This document shows, in pieces, positions 54,994 through 64,000 of a stretch of DNA of 64,000 bases. Under the pieces are notes generated by a model. That model saw only the letters and a program-made list of their open reading frames with translations. It was not told where the DNA came from and made no database searches. Each line of letters opens with the position of its first letter. Position 1 is the first letter of the stretch. Source of the stretch: an uncultured Microbacterium sp. (GTDB taxonomy: Bacteria; Actinomycetota; Actinomycetes; Actinomycetales; Microbacteriaceae); contig NZ_CANKZA010000001.1 of NCBI RefSeq assembly GCF_947488465.1, positions 434,001 through 498,000 on the forward strand, read 5' to 3'. Both the position numbers and the translations under genes were made by a program.

Positions 54994-57564
54994 TCAGGCC
55001 TCCTGAGGTGCGAGAACGATGTCGCCGACCGACAGTGATTCTCCCGGTGCGTAGGTGATCGTGCCGACTCGTCCGACCGCGCGCAGGTCATCCTCCGCTC
55101 GTCGCAACACCTCGAGGGTCGCCTCCGGGGCTGCGATCGTCAGCGTCTCGACGGGGGTCTTCTGCGAGGCCTTCGCCTCGGTCTTCGCCCGGCGGATTCC
55201 GATGAGTGCAGCACTGGTGGCAACAAGCACGGCAGGGTCGCCGTCGATGCCGAGCGGCTCCGGCCACGCGGCGGTGTGGATGGAGCCGTCCTCGAACCAT
55301 GACCACGCCTCTTCGGTGGCGAACGCAAGTACCGGCGCGAGGAGGCGCAGCAGGGTCGAGAGCGCGAGGCGCAGCGCCAGTGCAGCGGAGGCCTGACCGG
55401 TATTCGTCTCGTTGTACGCGCGCTCCTTCACGAGCTCGAGGTAGTCATCACAGAAAGTCCAGAAGAACGCCTCGGTGATCTCGAGCGCACGGGCGTGATC
55501 GAAAGCGTCGAACGCGCGGGTCGCATCCGCGACTACCTGGTCGAGGGTCGCGAGCATCGACGCGTCGAGCGCGAGCGTGATCTCCGCATCCGCGGGCACA
55601 GGGAAGGAGAGGACGAACTTCGCGGCGTTGAGCACCTTTATCGCCAGGCGCCGACCGATCTTCACCTGCGTCGGATTCTGCGGGTCGAACGCGGCGTCCG
55701 CGCCCAGGCGGCTCGACGCCGACCAGTAGCGGACGGCATCCGTGCCGTGCTGGTCGAGGATGTCGGCGGGCGTGACGACGTTGCCCTTGGACTTGGACAT
55801 CTTCTTGCGGTCGGGGTCGACGATGAAGCCGGAGATCGACGCATCCGTCCACGGGGCACGGTCGTCTTCCAGGGCGCTGCGGAGCATCGTGGAAAAGAGC
55901 CAGGTGCGGATGATGTCTTGCCCCTGCGGGCGTACATCGAACGGCGCCACCAGATTCCACAGTTCCTCGTCGCGCTGCCAGCCACCGGCGAGCTGCGGAG
56001 TGAGCGAGGACGTCGCCCACGTGTCGAAAATGTCCTTCTCCGCCTCAAACCCGCCGGCGACTCCGCGCTGCGCCTCGGTGTACCCGTCGGGGACGTCGGT
56101 CGTGGGATCGATGGGGAGGGAGGCCAGATCCGGCGTGATCACCCGGTCGAAGTCGCGCTCACCGTTCTCATCCAGTCCGTACCAGACCGGGATCGGTACG
56201 CCGAAGAACCGCTGGCGCGAAACCAGCCAGTCGCCGGTCAGACCGTTCGTCCAGTTCTCGTACCGCACGCGCATGAAGTCGGGATGCCAGCTCATGTCCG
56301 CACCGAGTGCGATGAGCTTGTCGCGCAGAGCACCGTCACGGGCGCCGTTGCGCAGATACCACTGGCGCGTCGAGACGATCTCGAGTGGACGGTCGCCCTT
56401 CTCGTAGAACTTGACGGGGTGGGAGAACGGCTTCGACACGTCGAGCAGTTCGCCCGAGGCCTCCAGCAGCTCCACTGTCTTCTTCTTCGCGCTGAAGACC
56501 GTGAGACCGGCGATTTCGGCGTACGCGGCCCGGGCCGCGTCAGTCACGAGAGCCTCTGGCGCCTCGGCGAGGATACGGCCGTCGAGGCCCAAGATCGAGC
56601 GGTTGGGGAGGTCGAGCTCGCGCCACCAGATGATGTCAGTCACGTCGCCGAAGGTGCAGGTCATGGCGATGCCCGACCCCTTGTCCTTCTGAGCGAGCGG
56701 ATGGGCGAGAACGGGCACCTCGACGTCGAACAGTGGGGTGCGGACCGTCTGGCCGAAGTACGGCTGGTAGCGCTCGTCCTCCGGGTTGGCGACCAGGGCG
56801 ACACACGCCGCGAGCAGCTCGGGCCGCGTGGTCTCGATGTGCAGGTCACCGGAGCCATCGGTTTTGTGGAACGCGATGCGGTGGTAGCTCGCCTGCTGTT
56901 CGCGGTCCTCCAGCTCGGCCTGCGCGATCGCCGAGCGGAAATCGATGTCCCACAGCGTCGGCGCCATCGACTGGTACGCCTCGCCGCGCTCGAGGTTGCG
57001 CAAGAATGCGAGCTGGCTCGTGCGGATGGTGTCTTTCGAAATTGTCCGATAGGTCTGGTTCCAATCGACCGAAAGACCCAGCTGGCGGAAGACCGCTTCG
57101 AACGCCTTCTCGTCTTCCCGCGTCAGCTCCTCGCACAGAGCGATGAAGTTGGGCCGGCTGATCGGAACCTGGTCGGCGGGCTTCAGGCTCTTCGCGTCGC
57201 CGTGGAAGGGGGGAGTGAAGTCCGGGTCGAACGCCAACGACGGATCGCAGCGCACGCCGTAGAAGTTCTGCACGCGGCGTTCGGTCGGCAAGCCGTTGTC
57301 GTCCCAGCCCATCGGGTAGAACACGGTCTTCCCGCGCATGCGCTCGTAACGCACTTTCACGTCGGTGTGGGTGTAGCTGAAGACGTGGCCGATGTGGAGC
57401 GATCCGGAGGCCGTCGGCGGTGGGGTGTCGATCGAGAAGACACCCGCGCGACCGCTCGCCTTGGCCGCGTCACGATCGAAGAGGTAGGTGCCCTGCGCAG
57501 TCCATGCGGCATCCCACTTCTGCTCGAGGCCTTCCAATGCCGGCTTGTCGGGAATGCTGGTCAT
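54994..57564 (-). CDS. valS: Valyl-tRNA synthetase
   Basis: An 856-residue class I synthetase. The HIGH motif is H-I-G-H at 57-60 and the KMSKS motif is at 588-592. Between them lies the CP1 editing domain. The N-terminal D-T-P-P-P-T-A-S-G-S-L-H-I-G-H and D-D-N-G-L-P-T-E-R resemble the archaeal/Rickettsia-type ValS rather than the E. coli type (P-P-P-N-V-T-G). ATG 57564 has GAGGAGA upstream; the frame stays open 84 bases further. No T-box is visible before it. Confidence 0.95.
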   Translation of the reverse strand: MTSIPDKPALEGLEQKWDAAWTAQGTYLFDRDAAKASGRAGVFSIDTPPPTASGSLHIGHVFSYTHTDVKVRYERMRGKTVFYPMGWDDNGLPTERRVQNFYGVRCDPSLAFDPDFTPPFHGDAKSLKPADQVPISRPNFIALCEELTREDEKAFEAVFRQLGLSVDWNQTYRTISKDTIRTSQLAFLRNLERGEAYQSMAPTLWDIDFRSAIAQAELEDREQQASYHRIAFHKTDGSGDLHIETTRPELLAACVALVANPEDERYQPYFGQTVRTPLFDVEVPVLAHPLAQKDKGSGIAMTCTFGDVTDIIWWRELDLPNRSILGLDGRILAEAPEALVTDAARAAYAEIAGLTVFSAKKKTVELLEASGELLDVSKPFSHPVKFYEKGDRPLEIVSTRQWYLRNGARDGALRDKLIALGADMSWHPDFMRVRYENWTNGLTGDWLVSRQRFFGVPIPVWYGLDENGERDFDRVITPDLASLPIDPTTDVPDGYTEAQRGVAGGFEAEKDIFDTWATSSLTPQLAGGWQRDEELWNLVAPFDVRPQGQDIIRTWLFSTMLRSALEDDRAPWTDASISGFIVDPDRKKMSKSKGNVVTPADILDQHGTDAVRYWSASSRLGADAAFDPQNPTQVKIGRRLAIKVLNAAKFVLSFPVPADAEITLALDASMLATLDQVVADATRAFDAFDHARALEITEAFFWTFCDDYLELVKERAYNETNTGQASAALALRLALSTLLRLLAPVLAFATEEAWSWFEDGSIHTAAWPEPLGIDGDPAVLVATSAALIGIRRAKTEAKASQKTPVETLTIAAPEATLEVLRRAEDDLRAVGRVGTITYAPGESLSVGDIVLAPQEA

Positions 57565-57879
57565 GACTGTCTCCTCGAGCGATATGTGCGGCACTGTGTG
57601 AGCGTGCCTGAGTGTGGATGCCTGGACGAGTCTACCGAGCGCGCGCAAGCGTGTCGGCCGATGGCGGGGGCGTCAGGAGCCTGCGCCGGTTGCCGAGGCG
57701 ATGGCGGATGCTGAGGATGGAACCCGCGGAGTCGATGCGCGGCATCCGCCATCTCCTCATGAACCGGCGCGATGCGTGTCGCAGTCACCGCCTCCTCCCC
57801 ACCGCCGGATCGCCCGGAACCCTCCACAGATCCCGCTTCGTGCACCCCGCATCGCCGCGCGGCGGGCGAGTCTGGGGTC
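57565..57879. other. Gene-free stretch between valS and the nuclease-domain gene
   Basis: A 315-base divergent gap. It contains the valS ribosome site, palindromic repeat copy A (57688-57765), and the promoter region of the next gene. Open frames here are unsupported. Confidence 0.7.
57688..57765. repeat. Palindromic repeat copy A
   Basis: Arms 57695-57711 and 57742-57758 are 17 bp long with one mismatch (GAGGCGATGGCGGATGC / GCATCCGCCATCTCCTC) around a 30-base centre. The first 32 bases are identical to copy B at 58745, 1,057 bases further on in direct orientation. Confidence 0.85.
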
Positions 57880-58731
57880 ATGACCATCGCGGACGAGGTG
57901 CGCACCCAGGGAGGCGTCGTCCGGGTTCGATGTGTGCGTGACGCGGGGTGGAGCGAGCGCGCCGTGCGCGCAGCGGTCGACGGTGGACAACTGGTCCGCC
58001 CGCGGAAGGGGTGGGTCGCGGTCCCCGGCGCGGACCCGATGCTCGTCGCGGCCGCGCGCGACGGCGTCGTGCTCTCGTGCGTGACCGCCGCGGTGCGCTT
58101 GGGTCTCTGGGTGTTGGATGCCGGAGACCGCCCGCACGTCGCGGCCAACCCGCGCTCGGGCGGAGTGTCGATCCGGACGGAGACCAGCACAGGACGGCGA
58201 AGGGCAACGGTGCACTGGGGGCGGCCGGTGGTCCCGCGGCATCCGAACGCCCTGGTCGACCCTGTGGAGAACGTCCTCGCGCTCGTCGCCGGCTGCCTGC
58301 CGCGGGAACAGGCCCTCGCGATCTGGGAATCGGCGCTGGATCGACGCCTCGTGACGCTCCCCGAGCTACGCCGCCTGCCGTACCGCGGTCGCGCGCGAGA
58401 CGTGCGGGAAGCCGCGTCGCCGTTCTCCAACTCAGGCCTCGAGACCTTCATCCCGGTGCGCCTCGCGTGGCTCGGTCTGCCGATCGTGCAACAGGTATGG
58501 ATCTGCGGGCACCGCGTCGATGCCTTGATCGGCGAGCGGCTCGTTCTCCAAGCCGATGGGGGCAGCCACATCGGGCGGCAACGCGAGCTCGACAATGCCC
58601 ACGATGCGCAGCTCATGCTGCTGGGGTATCACGTCATCCGCGTGGGCTACGACCGGATCGTGAATCACTGGCACGAGGTACAGGACCTCGTGACGCGCGC
58701 GGTGGCGCAAGGCCTGCACCTCGAACGGTGA
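57880..58731 (+). CDS. AbiEi-like N-terminal domain plus DUF559/Vsr-like nuclease domain
   Basis: A 283-residue protein from ATG 57880. The N-terminal 50 residues look like the winged-helix domain of AbiEi-type antitoxins (G-G-V-V-R-V-R-C-V-R-D-A-G-W-S-E-R-A-V). The C-terminal 90 residues have I-D-A-L-I ... L-Q-A-D-G-G-S-H then Q-x-x-x-D-x-x-H-D-A-Q-L-M-L-L-G-Y-H-V-I-R, the PD-(D/E)xK-like core of DUF559/very-short-patch-repair-type nucleases; Gln replaces the usual Glu before A-D-G. No partner toxin gene is adjacent. Flanked by two direct repeats. Confidence 0.8.
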   Translation: MTIADEVRTQGGVVRVRCVRDAGWSERAVRAAVDGGQLVRPRKGWVAVPGADPMLVAAARDGVVLSCVTAAVRLGLWVLDAGDRPHVAANPRSGGVSIRTETSTGRRRATVHWGRPVVPRHPNALVDPVENVLALVAGCLPREQALAIWESALDRRLVTLPELRRLPYRGRARDVREAASPFSNSGLETFIPVRLAWLGLPIVQQVWICGHRVDALIGERLVLQADGGSHIGRQRELDNAHDAQLMLLGYHVIRVGYDRIVNHWHEVQDLVTRAVAQGLHLER

Positions 58732-58744
58732 ACGTGTCCACGTC

Positions 58745-58822
58745 GGTTGCCGAGGCGATGGCGGATGCTGAGGATGAGTTCGGCGCCAGCGATCCGCGAC
58801 ATCCTCCATCTCCTCAGGAACC
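58745..58822. repeat. Palindromic repeat copy B
   Basis: Second copy of the repeat: 32 bases identical to copy A, a diverged centre, and a right arm (58799-58815) with two differences. It extends into the last codons and stop of the minus-strand pentapeptide-like gene, so that C-terminus is made of repeat sequence. Confidence 0.85.
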
Positions 58823-59479
58823 TGGCGCGAGGCGGATGCCGAGGGCTGCCGCGAACGCCGGACCGTGCAGCTCTGCCTGCCGCACCGACAGTGTCGCGCC
58901 CGTGAGACCCCGCGCGTCCGTGAACCTCAGCGCCTCCAAGCCGCGGAGATCCAGATGTTCTCCGCGGAGCCCTCGCGTGTCTACCTCGTCGACGCGGCAG
59001 TCCTCGAAGGCGACCCGGACGAGGCGCGCCTGCGGCACATCCAGAGTCCCGATGTCGCACCCGACGAGCACCAGGTCACCCACGTCGGCCGCGGCGAGGG
59101 AGAGGTAATCGATCCGGAGACCCTCGAGCCGCACGCCGTCCCAGGCCGCTCGCGACGCATCGAGGGTCGCGATCCGTCCACCGATGATTTCCACGCTCCG
59201 CCATGCGCCGTCGCGGGTGATCACCTCGGTTGCGCGGAGGTCAGCGATCCGCACATCCGTCAGGGTCGCTCCCGTGAGGTCCCATCGGCCGAGGGAGGCG
59301 CCCTCGACGAGCCCGTCGATCAGTCGCCCGTGTGCCAGGGACACGTCTCCGGACATGGCGTCGATCGACACACCGGAGAGGTCATCTCTCGCCGCCATGG
59401 CCGTGTGCGAGTCGAGGCGCTCGGGAAGATCGGGAGGGGACTCTCGCGGCGGAGTGGGACCTGTGCGAGCGCGAGCCAT
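58814..59479 (-). CDS. Pentapeptide-repeat-like protein
   Basis: A 221-residue protein from ATG 59479. From about residue 40 onward, regular repeats of the form A-x-L-x-x / L-T-G-A-T-L-T-D-V-R-I-A-D-L indicate a right-handed quadrilateral beta-helix like pentapeptide-repeat proteins. The N-terminal 30 residues are polar and Pro-rich. Some family members mimic DNA and bind gyrase, but nothing here shows that. The stop codon lies in repeat copy B. A TAGGGT hexamer is seven bases before the start. Divergent from ileS. Confidence 0.8.
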   Translation of the reverse strand: MARARTGPTPPRESPPDLPERLDSHTAMAARDDLSGVSIDAMSGDVSLAHGRLIDGLVEGASLGRWDLTGATLTDVRIADLRATEVITRDGAWRSVEIIGGRIATLDASRAAWDGVRLEGLRIDYLSLAAADVGDLVLVGCDIGTLDVPQARLVRVAFEDCRVDEVDTRGLRGEHLDLRGLEALRFTDARGLTGATLSVRQAELHGPAFAAALGIRLAPGS

Positions 59480-59517
59480 GGCATTCACCCTACGGTGCGT
59501 CTCTCCGCTCACCCGGG

Positions 59518-59523
59518 TAGGAT
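59518..59523 (+). promoter_or_regulatory. Probable -10 hexamer TAGGAT of the ileS transcript
   Basis: TAGGAT lies about seven bases upstream of the expected T-box 5' end. The minus-strand hexamer of the pentapeptide gene is only 26 bases away. Confidence 0.5.
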
Positions 59524-59529
59524 GAACCC

Positions 59530-59700
59530 ACCAGCATCGATCCGACCATCACCGGGGAGCTCGCGGAAGAACGTCCTTCGGGATCAGTAGAACCGCGCGG
59601 GGCAGGCCCGTCATCGCCGCAGTGAGAGGGGTTCGCCGCATCCGCGTCGGGCAAGCGGGGTGGTACCGCGATCGGAAGATCGTCCTCGCAGGAGCATCGC
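59530..59700 (+). promoter_or_regulatory. T-box riboswitch upstream of ileS
   Basis: The leader has the T-box consensus AAGCGGGGTGGTACCGCG (59653-59670) with TGGT complementary to the ACCA end of tRNA-Ile. It also has an ATC isoleucine codon (59548-59550) in A-C-C-A-T-C-A-C-C-G-G-G-G-A-G, the specifier loop of an ultrashort Stem I, and GGAAGAAC just after. In Actinobacteria such leaders act on translation: uncharged tRNA-Ile binding frees the ribosome site, here CTGGAG before the ATG. Confidence 0.88.
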
Positions 59701-59717
59701 AACCTGCTGGAGTGACA

Positions 59718-62700
59718 ATGACCTACCCTCGTCCGTCTGAATCCGCCTTCGGCGCGGCCGCCGATTCCGTCGTGCCCAGCCCGCGCTTTCCCGAGATCGA
59801 GCGGACCATCCTCGACTTCTGGGCGCAGGATGACACCTTCCGTGCCTCCCTCGCGCAGCGCGAGGGCGCCGACGAATGGGTGTTCTACGACGGCCCGCCG
59901 TTCGCCAACGGTCTGCCGCACTACGGCCACCTCCTCACCGGCTATGCCAAGGACCTCTTCCCGCGGTTCCAGACGATGCGCGGCAAGAAGGTCGACCGCG
60001 TGTTCGGGTGGGACACGCACGGCCTTCCGGCCGAGCTCGAGGCGATGAAGCAGCTCGGAATCACGGAGAAGAGTCAGATCGAGCAGATGGGCCTCGCGGC
60101 GTTCAACGCGAAGGCCCGCGAATCGGTTCTCGAGTACACGCAGCAGTGGCAGGATTACGTGACCCGCCAGGCGCGGTGGGTCGACTTCGAGCGCGGCTAC
60201 AAGACGCTCGACCCCGGATTCATGGAGTCGGTCCTCTGGGCCTTCAGCGAGCTCTGGGATAAGGGCCTCGCCTACGAGGGCTACCGTGTGTTGCCCTATT
60301 GCTGGCGAGACGAGACGCCGCTCAGCAACCACGAGCTCCGCATGGACGATGACGTCTACAAGATGCGGCAGGACCCGTCGGTGACGGTCACTTTCCCCCT
60401 GGTGGGCGTCAAGGCCGAGACGTTGGGTCTCACCGGCGTGCGCGCGCTCGCGTGGACGACGACTCCGTGGACTCTCCCGACCAACCTTGCCCTTGCCGTC
60501 GGGCCCGAGATCTCGTACGTCGTGCTCCCGGGTGGGCCGTCGGGTGCGGCCGACGTGCACACCGACCGCGCCGAGGGGGAGTCGCACCGGTATCTCCTGG
60601 CCGAGGACTTGCTCGCCGGCTACGCCAAAGATCTCGGGTACGGCTCGGCCGAGGAAGCGACAGCTGCGGTCCAACAGACCGTGCGCGGCGCCGACCTCGA
60701 GGGCGTGCACTACGACGCGCTGTTCGACTACTACGCCGACGTGGAGACCTGGGGCACGCAGAACGCCTGGCGCATCCTGGTCGATGACTACGTCACCACC
60801 ACCGACGGCACCGGCATCGTCCATCAGGCCCCGGCCTACGGTGAAGACGACCAGCGGGTCACCGAGGCCGCCGGCATCCCGCTCATCATGAGTCTCGACG
60901 ACGGCGGCCGCTTCCTGCCGCACGTCACCGACGTCGCGGGTGAGTTGTGGATGGATGCCAACCGTCCGCTCATCCGTGCGCTCACCGCCGGTGGACGCCT
61001 GCTGCGTGAAGCCAGCTACGAGCACTCCTACCCGCACTGCTGGCGCTGCCGGAACCCCCTGATCTACAAGGCGGTGTCGAGCTGGTTCGTCCGCGTCACG
61101 GCGATCAAGGACCGCCTGGTCGAGCTCAACGAGCAGATCACGTGGGCACCGGAAAACGTCAAGCACGGTCAGTTCGGCAAGTGGCTCGAGGGCGCGCGCG
61201 ACTGGTCGATCAGCCGCAATCGTTTCTGGGGGTCGCCCATCCCGGTATGGAAGAGCGATGACCCGGCCTACCCGCGCACCGATGTCTATGGCTCACTCGC
61301 CGACATCGAGCGCGATTTCGGTCGGCTGCCGCACAACGAGGCCGGCGAGGTCGACCTGCACCGCCCGTTCATCGACGAGCTCGTGCGGCCGAACCCCGAC
61401 GACCCGACCGGCCGTTCCACGATGCGTCGCATCGAGGACGTGTTCGACGTCTGGTTCGACTCCGGATCGATGCCGTACGCGCAGGTGCACTACCCGTTCG
61501 AGAACCGCGAATGGTTCGATGAGCACGCGCCCGCGGACTTCATCGTCGAGTACATCGGCCAAACCCGAGGCTGGTTCTACGTGATGCACGTGCTCTCGGG
61601 CGCATTGTTCGATCGCCCGGCCTTCACCGGCGTCGCGTGCCACGGCATCGTGCTGGGCAGCGACGGGCAGAAGATGTCCAAGTCGTTGCGCAACTATCCG
61701 GACGTGAGTGATGTGCTCGATCGCGATGGCTCCGACGCGATGCGCTGGTTCCTGATGGCTTCCTCGGTGCTGCGCGGGGGCAACCTCGTCGTGACGGAAG
61801 AAGGCATCCGCGCGGGCGTCCGGGAGTTCCTGCTGCCGCTGTGGAGCTCGTGGTACTTCTTTTCGACGTACGCGAACGTCGCCGCTCCCGGGGGCTATGA
61901 CGCCCAGTGGCGCACGGACTCGACGCACGTGCTCGACCGGTACATCCTCGCGCTCACGGGGGACCTCGTCCGCGACGTGGCGGCCGACCTCGAGGCGCTC
62001 GATTCGACGACGGCCGCCGCTCGGCTGCGTGACTTCGTCGAGGCCCTGACGAACTGGTACATCCGGCGCTCGCGCGACCGGTTCTGGGTGGGGGTTTCGG
62101 AAGACCCGGCATCCACCGAGGCGTTCGACACCCTGTACACGGTGCTCGAGACCCTGACCCGGGTTGCCGCGCCGCTGATCCCGTTGGTGTCCGAGCAGAT
62201 CTGGCAAGGACTCACGGGCGGGCGCAGCGTCCACCTGCAGGACTGGCCGGATGCGGGCGTCTTCGCGCACGCGACCGACATCCGCTCTGCCATGGACACG
62301 GTCCGGTCGGTCTCCAGCATCGCGAACGCGCTGCGCAAGAAGGAAGGCAAGCGCGTGCGCCTGCCGCTGCGGCGTCTGACCGTGGTCGTGCCGGATGCCG
62401 CGGACCTCGCGCAGTTCGAAGGAATCCTCCGGGAGGAGCTGAACGTCAAGGCGGTCGAACTCGTCGCCCTCGCCGAGGGGACCGCGGCAGAGTACGGCAT
62501 CACGCATCGCCTTGCCGTCAACGCTCGCACCGCCGGACCGCGCCTCGGCAAGCAGGTGCAGCAGGTCATCGCGGCAGCACGCGGTGGCGACTGGTCGGAA
62601 GCGGATGGGATCGTGACCGCGGGCGGCGTTGCGCTGTCGCCGGGGGAGTACGACCTCGTGCTCGAAACGGCCGGGCGCCCCGAGGGTGAGGCGCTGGCCA

Positions 62701-63110
62701 TCATCCCCGAGGGCGGTTTCGTCCTGCTCGACACGACGACCACCCCCGAACTGGAGGCGGAGGGGCTGGCGCGCGACATCATCCGGGCTGTGCAGGACAC
62801 GCGCAAGGCAGCCGGCTTCGACGTGAGCGACCGCATCCACCTGCAGATGCTCTTCTCGAACGCGTCGGATGCCGACGCGGTGGCATCTGCATTCGGCGCG
62901 GCAGACGTCGCAGGCGAGACGCTGGCGCTCCAGCACTCGCTGGCCGTCACGGGGCGCGATGTACAGCTTCCCGCCGACGCGCCCGCGGAGGTCTGGCATC
63001 CCGTTGCCTTCGGACAGGTTCCCGAGCACGTCGGTTACGTCGCGCCCGGTCAGTACGCGAACGAAGGCGGCATTCATGTCGCCGTGACACGGATCGGAGG
63101 CGGCGCATGA
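59718..63110 (+). CDS. ileS: Isoleucyl-tRNA synthetase
   Basis: A 1130-residue class I synthetase. H-Y-G-H at 68-71 in N-G-L-P-H-Y-G-H is the HIGH variant of the eukaryote-like IleS (type 2), and KMSKS is at 652-656. Editing domain and long C-terminal region with W-R-C-R type tRNA contacts are present. Type 2 enzymes are generally less sensitive to mupirocin. ATG 59718 is preferred to an in-frame GTG six bases earlier because GGAG is better placed. The stop overlaps folC by four bases (ATGA). Controlled by the T-box above. Confidence 0.96.
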   Translation: MTYPRPSESAFGAAADSVVPSPRFPEIERTILDFWAQDDTFRASLAQREGADEWVFYDGPPFANGLPHYGHLLTGYAKDLFPRFQTMRGKKVDRVFGWDTHGLPAELEAMKQLGITEKSQIEQMGLAAFNAKARESVLEYTQQWQDYVTRQARWVDFERGYKTLDPGFMESVLWAFSELWDKGLAYEGYRVLPYCWRDETPLSNHELRMDDDVYKMRQDPSVTVTFPLVGVKAETLGLTGVRALAWTTTPWTLPTNLALAVGPEISYVVLPGGPSGAADVHTDRAEGESHRYLLAEDLLAGYAKDLGYGSAEEATAAVQQTVRGADLEGVHYDALFDYYADVETWGTQNAWRILVDDYVTTTDGTGIVHQAPAYGEDDQRVTEAAGIPLIMSLDDGGRFLPHVTDVAGELWMDANRPLIRALTAGGRLLREASYEHSYPHCWRCRNPLIYKAVSSWFVRVTAIKDRLVELNEQITWAPENVKHGQFGKWLEGARDWSISRNRFWGSPIPVWKSDDPAYPRTDVYGSLADIERDFGRLPHNEAGEVDLHRPFIDELVRPNPDDPTGRSTMRRIEDVFDVWFDSGSMPYAQVHYPFENREWFDEHAPADFIVEYIGQTRGWFYVMHVLSGALFDRPAFTGVACHGIVLGSDGQKMSKSLRNYPDVSDVLDRDGSDAMRWFLMASSVLRGGNLVVTEEGIRAGVREFLLPLWSSWYFFSTYANVAAPGGYDAQWRTDSTHVLDRYILALTGDLVRDVAADLEALDSTTAAARLRDFVEALTNWYIRRSRDRFWVGVSEDPASTEAFDTLYTVLETLTRVAAPLIPLVSEQIWQGLTGGRSVHLQDWPDAGVFAHATDIRSAMDTVRSVSSIANALRKKEGKRVRLPLRRLTVVVPDAADLAQFEGILREELNVKAVELVALAEGTAAEYGITHRLAVNARTAGPRLGKQVQQVIAAARGGDWSEADGIVTAGGVALSPGEYDLVLETAGRPEGEALAIIPEGGFVLLDTTTTPELEAEGLARDIIRAVQDTRKAAGFDVSDRIHLQMLFSNASDADAVASAFGAADVAGETLALQHSLAVTGRDVQLPADAPAEVWHPVAFGQVPEHVGYVAPGQYANEGGIHVAVTRIGGGA

Positions 63111-64000
63111 GTGACCGTTCCAGAGCGGATGCCGTCTACTCGACACTGCTGACCCGGCAGGGCGAGCAGTGGGTACAGCCCCGTGTCGAACGCACGCGAC
63201 GCGTGTTGGAACTCCTCGACGACCCGCAGCGGACCTATCGCGTCGTCCACGTGACCGGCACCAACGGCAAGACCTCGACGAGCCGGATCATCGAGTCGAT
63301 CATCCGCGCACACGGGCTGCGCACCGGGCTGTTCACGAGTCCGCACCTGGAACGCTTCACCGAGCGCATCATGATCGACGGTGAACCCATCGATGACGCC
63401 CTGGTGGCGGAGGCCTGGGACGAGATCTCACCGTTCATCGATCTCGTCGACGCGGAGCTGACCGCGGCCGGCGATGCGCCGCTGACGTTCTTCGAGCTGC
63501 TGACCGTGCTCGCCTTCGCCGCCTTCGCCGACGCACCGGTGGACGTCGCGGTGATCGAGGTCGGGATGGGCGGATCGTGGGACTCGACCAACGCCGCCGA
63601 CGGTGACGTCGCCGTCTTCGCGCCGATCAGCCTCGACCACCAGGACCGCCTCGGAGACACGATCGCGGAGATCGCCGGTGAGAAAGCGGGCATCATCAAG
63701 CAGGGCGCAGCGGTCGTCTCCGCGACGCAGTCGCCGGATGCCGAGCGCGTCCTGCGCGCGGCGGCGCAGGGACGTGAAGCGACGATCGCGGTGGAGGACA
63801 GCGCCTTCGCCGTCACAGATGCGCAGCTGGCCGTCGGTGGCCAGATGGTCTCTGTCCGCGGCCTTGCGGGCACCTATGACGACCTGTACCTCCCGCTGTA
63901 CGGCGCGCACCAGGGTCACAACGCCGCGTTGGCGATCGCCGCGGTCGAGTCCCTCATCGGCGGGGGATCCCAGGCGATCGCGCCCGACATCCTCACCGAC
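63107..64000 (+). CDS. folC: Folylpolyglutamate/dihydrofolate synthase, 3' end beyond window
   Basis: The first 298 residues of a Mur-ligase-family enzyme that adds glutamate to folates or joins dihydropteroate and glutamate. P-loop [10 protein letters not shown] is near residues 49-58, followed by [23 protein letters not shown] and [11 protein letters not shown], all canonical. ATG 63107 overlaps the ileS stop. The frame runs off the window at 64000. The usual pairing with ileS in one operon is seen in many Actinobacteria. Confidence 0.95.
   Translation, partial: MSDRSRADAVYSTLLTRQGEQWVQPRVERTRRVLELLDDPQRTYRVVHVTGTNGKTSTSRIIESIIRAHGLRTGLFTSPHLERFTERIMIDGEPIDDALVAEAWDEISPFIDLVDAELTAAGDAPLTFFELLTVLAFAAFADAPVDVAVIEVGMGGSWDSTNAADGDVAVFAPISLDHQDRLGDTIAEIAGEKAGIIKQGAAVVSATQSPDAERVLRAAAQGREATIAVEDSAFAVTDAQLAVGGQMVSVRGLAGTYDDLYLPLYGAHQGHNAALAIAAVESLIGGGSQAIAPDILTD

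Noticed and set aside
57614..57883. Small open frame containing the motif VAEAMADAED, repeated at 58738 in another frame
   Set aside because: The similarity comes from the DNA repeat; there is no ribosome site and the copies continue into unrelated sequence, so it is not a protein family.
57880..58731. Complete AbiE toxin-antitoxin system
   Set aside because: Only an AbiEi-like N-terminus is present; no AbiEii nucleotidyltransferase gene lies on either side.

Overview
The window is about 64 kb of GC-rich chromosome (about two thirds G+C by eye), packed with genes on both strands and with very short intergenic gaps. Gene content points to an actinobacterium of the Microbacteriaceae, most likely Microbacterium: the GlgE maltosyltransferase pathway, gatCAB for tRNA-dependent amidation, two clpP genes, a DUF2017 gene beside clpS, a trigger factor with a Lys/Ala-rich tail, an ileS T-box with ultrashort Stem I, and many leaderless starts. 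There are no rRNA genes, CRISPR arrays, phage genes or recognisable transposases. The assignment is from remembered family features, not a database search.

Layout. 1-6 kb: a DivIVA-like fragment, a secreted transglycosylase-like protein, a small zinc-ribbon protein overlapping an alpha/beta hydrolase, an AI-2E-type permease, a large multi-membrane protein with an internal lipobox, and a thioredoxin-TPR protein. 6-12.5 kb: alpha-glucan block glgB-glgE-glgX on the minus strand. 12.5-24.5 kb: cysteine desulfurase and mnmA (tRNA thiolation), ligA, an acyl-CoA ligase, gatC-gatA-gatB, dinB, a GerW-like protein and a P-loop kinase-like protein. 24.5-30 kb: metallopeptidase-clpS-DUF2017 operon, tRNA-His, orn, tRNA-Arg, a divergent yczE/MocR-regulator pair, and an ssb paralogue. 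30-45.6 kb: ABC-F factor ettA, two thioesterases, a broken FAD dehydrogenase behind truncated haemoglobin and MscS, an ABC exporter, pepN, rpiB, a Nei-type glycosylase, a PPOX protein and an amidohydrolase. 45.7-54 kb: dps, gamma-carbonic anhydrase, tRNA-Gly and tRNA-Pro, tig-clpP1-clpP2-clpX, a 71-bp tandem repeat and an M3 peptidase. 54-64 kb: a frameshifted winged-helix regulator, valS, a nuclease-domain gene between two copies of a palindromic repeat, a pentapeptide-like protein, then T-box-ileS-folC.

Functional themes. Translation and protein quality control dominate: valS, ileS, gatCAB, mnmA plus its sulfur donor, ettA, four tRNAs, and tig/clpP1/clpP2/clpX/clpS. Storage-glucan metabolism (branching, maltosyl transfer, debranching) is clustered. 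Genome maintenance is represented by ligA, dinB, ssb and a Nei-type glycosylase. Many neighbours overlap by ATGA or GTGA, indicating translational coupling.

Most of the window is ordinary housekeeping. The parts that deserve a second look are the AbiEi/DUF559-like nuclease gene flanked by duplicated palindromes (57.7-58.8 kb), two genes with internal deletions (34.4-35.8 and 54.1-54.7 kb), the 71-bp tandem array, a detached copy of the tRNA-Gly 3' end, the internal lipobox protein, and a recurring -10-like hexamer placed six bases before start codons.
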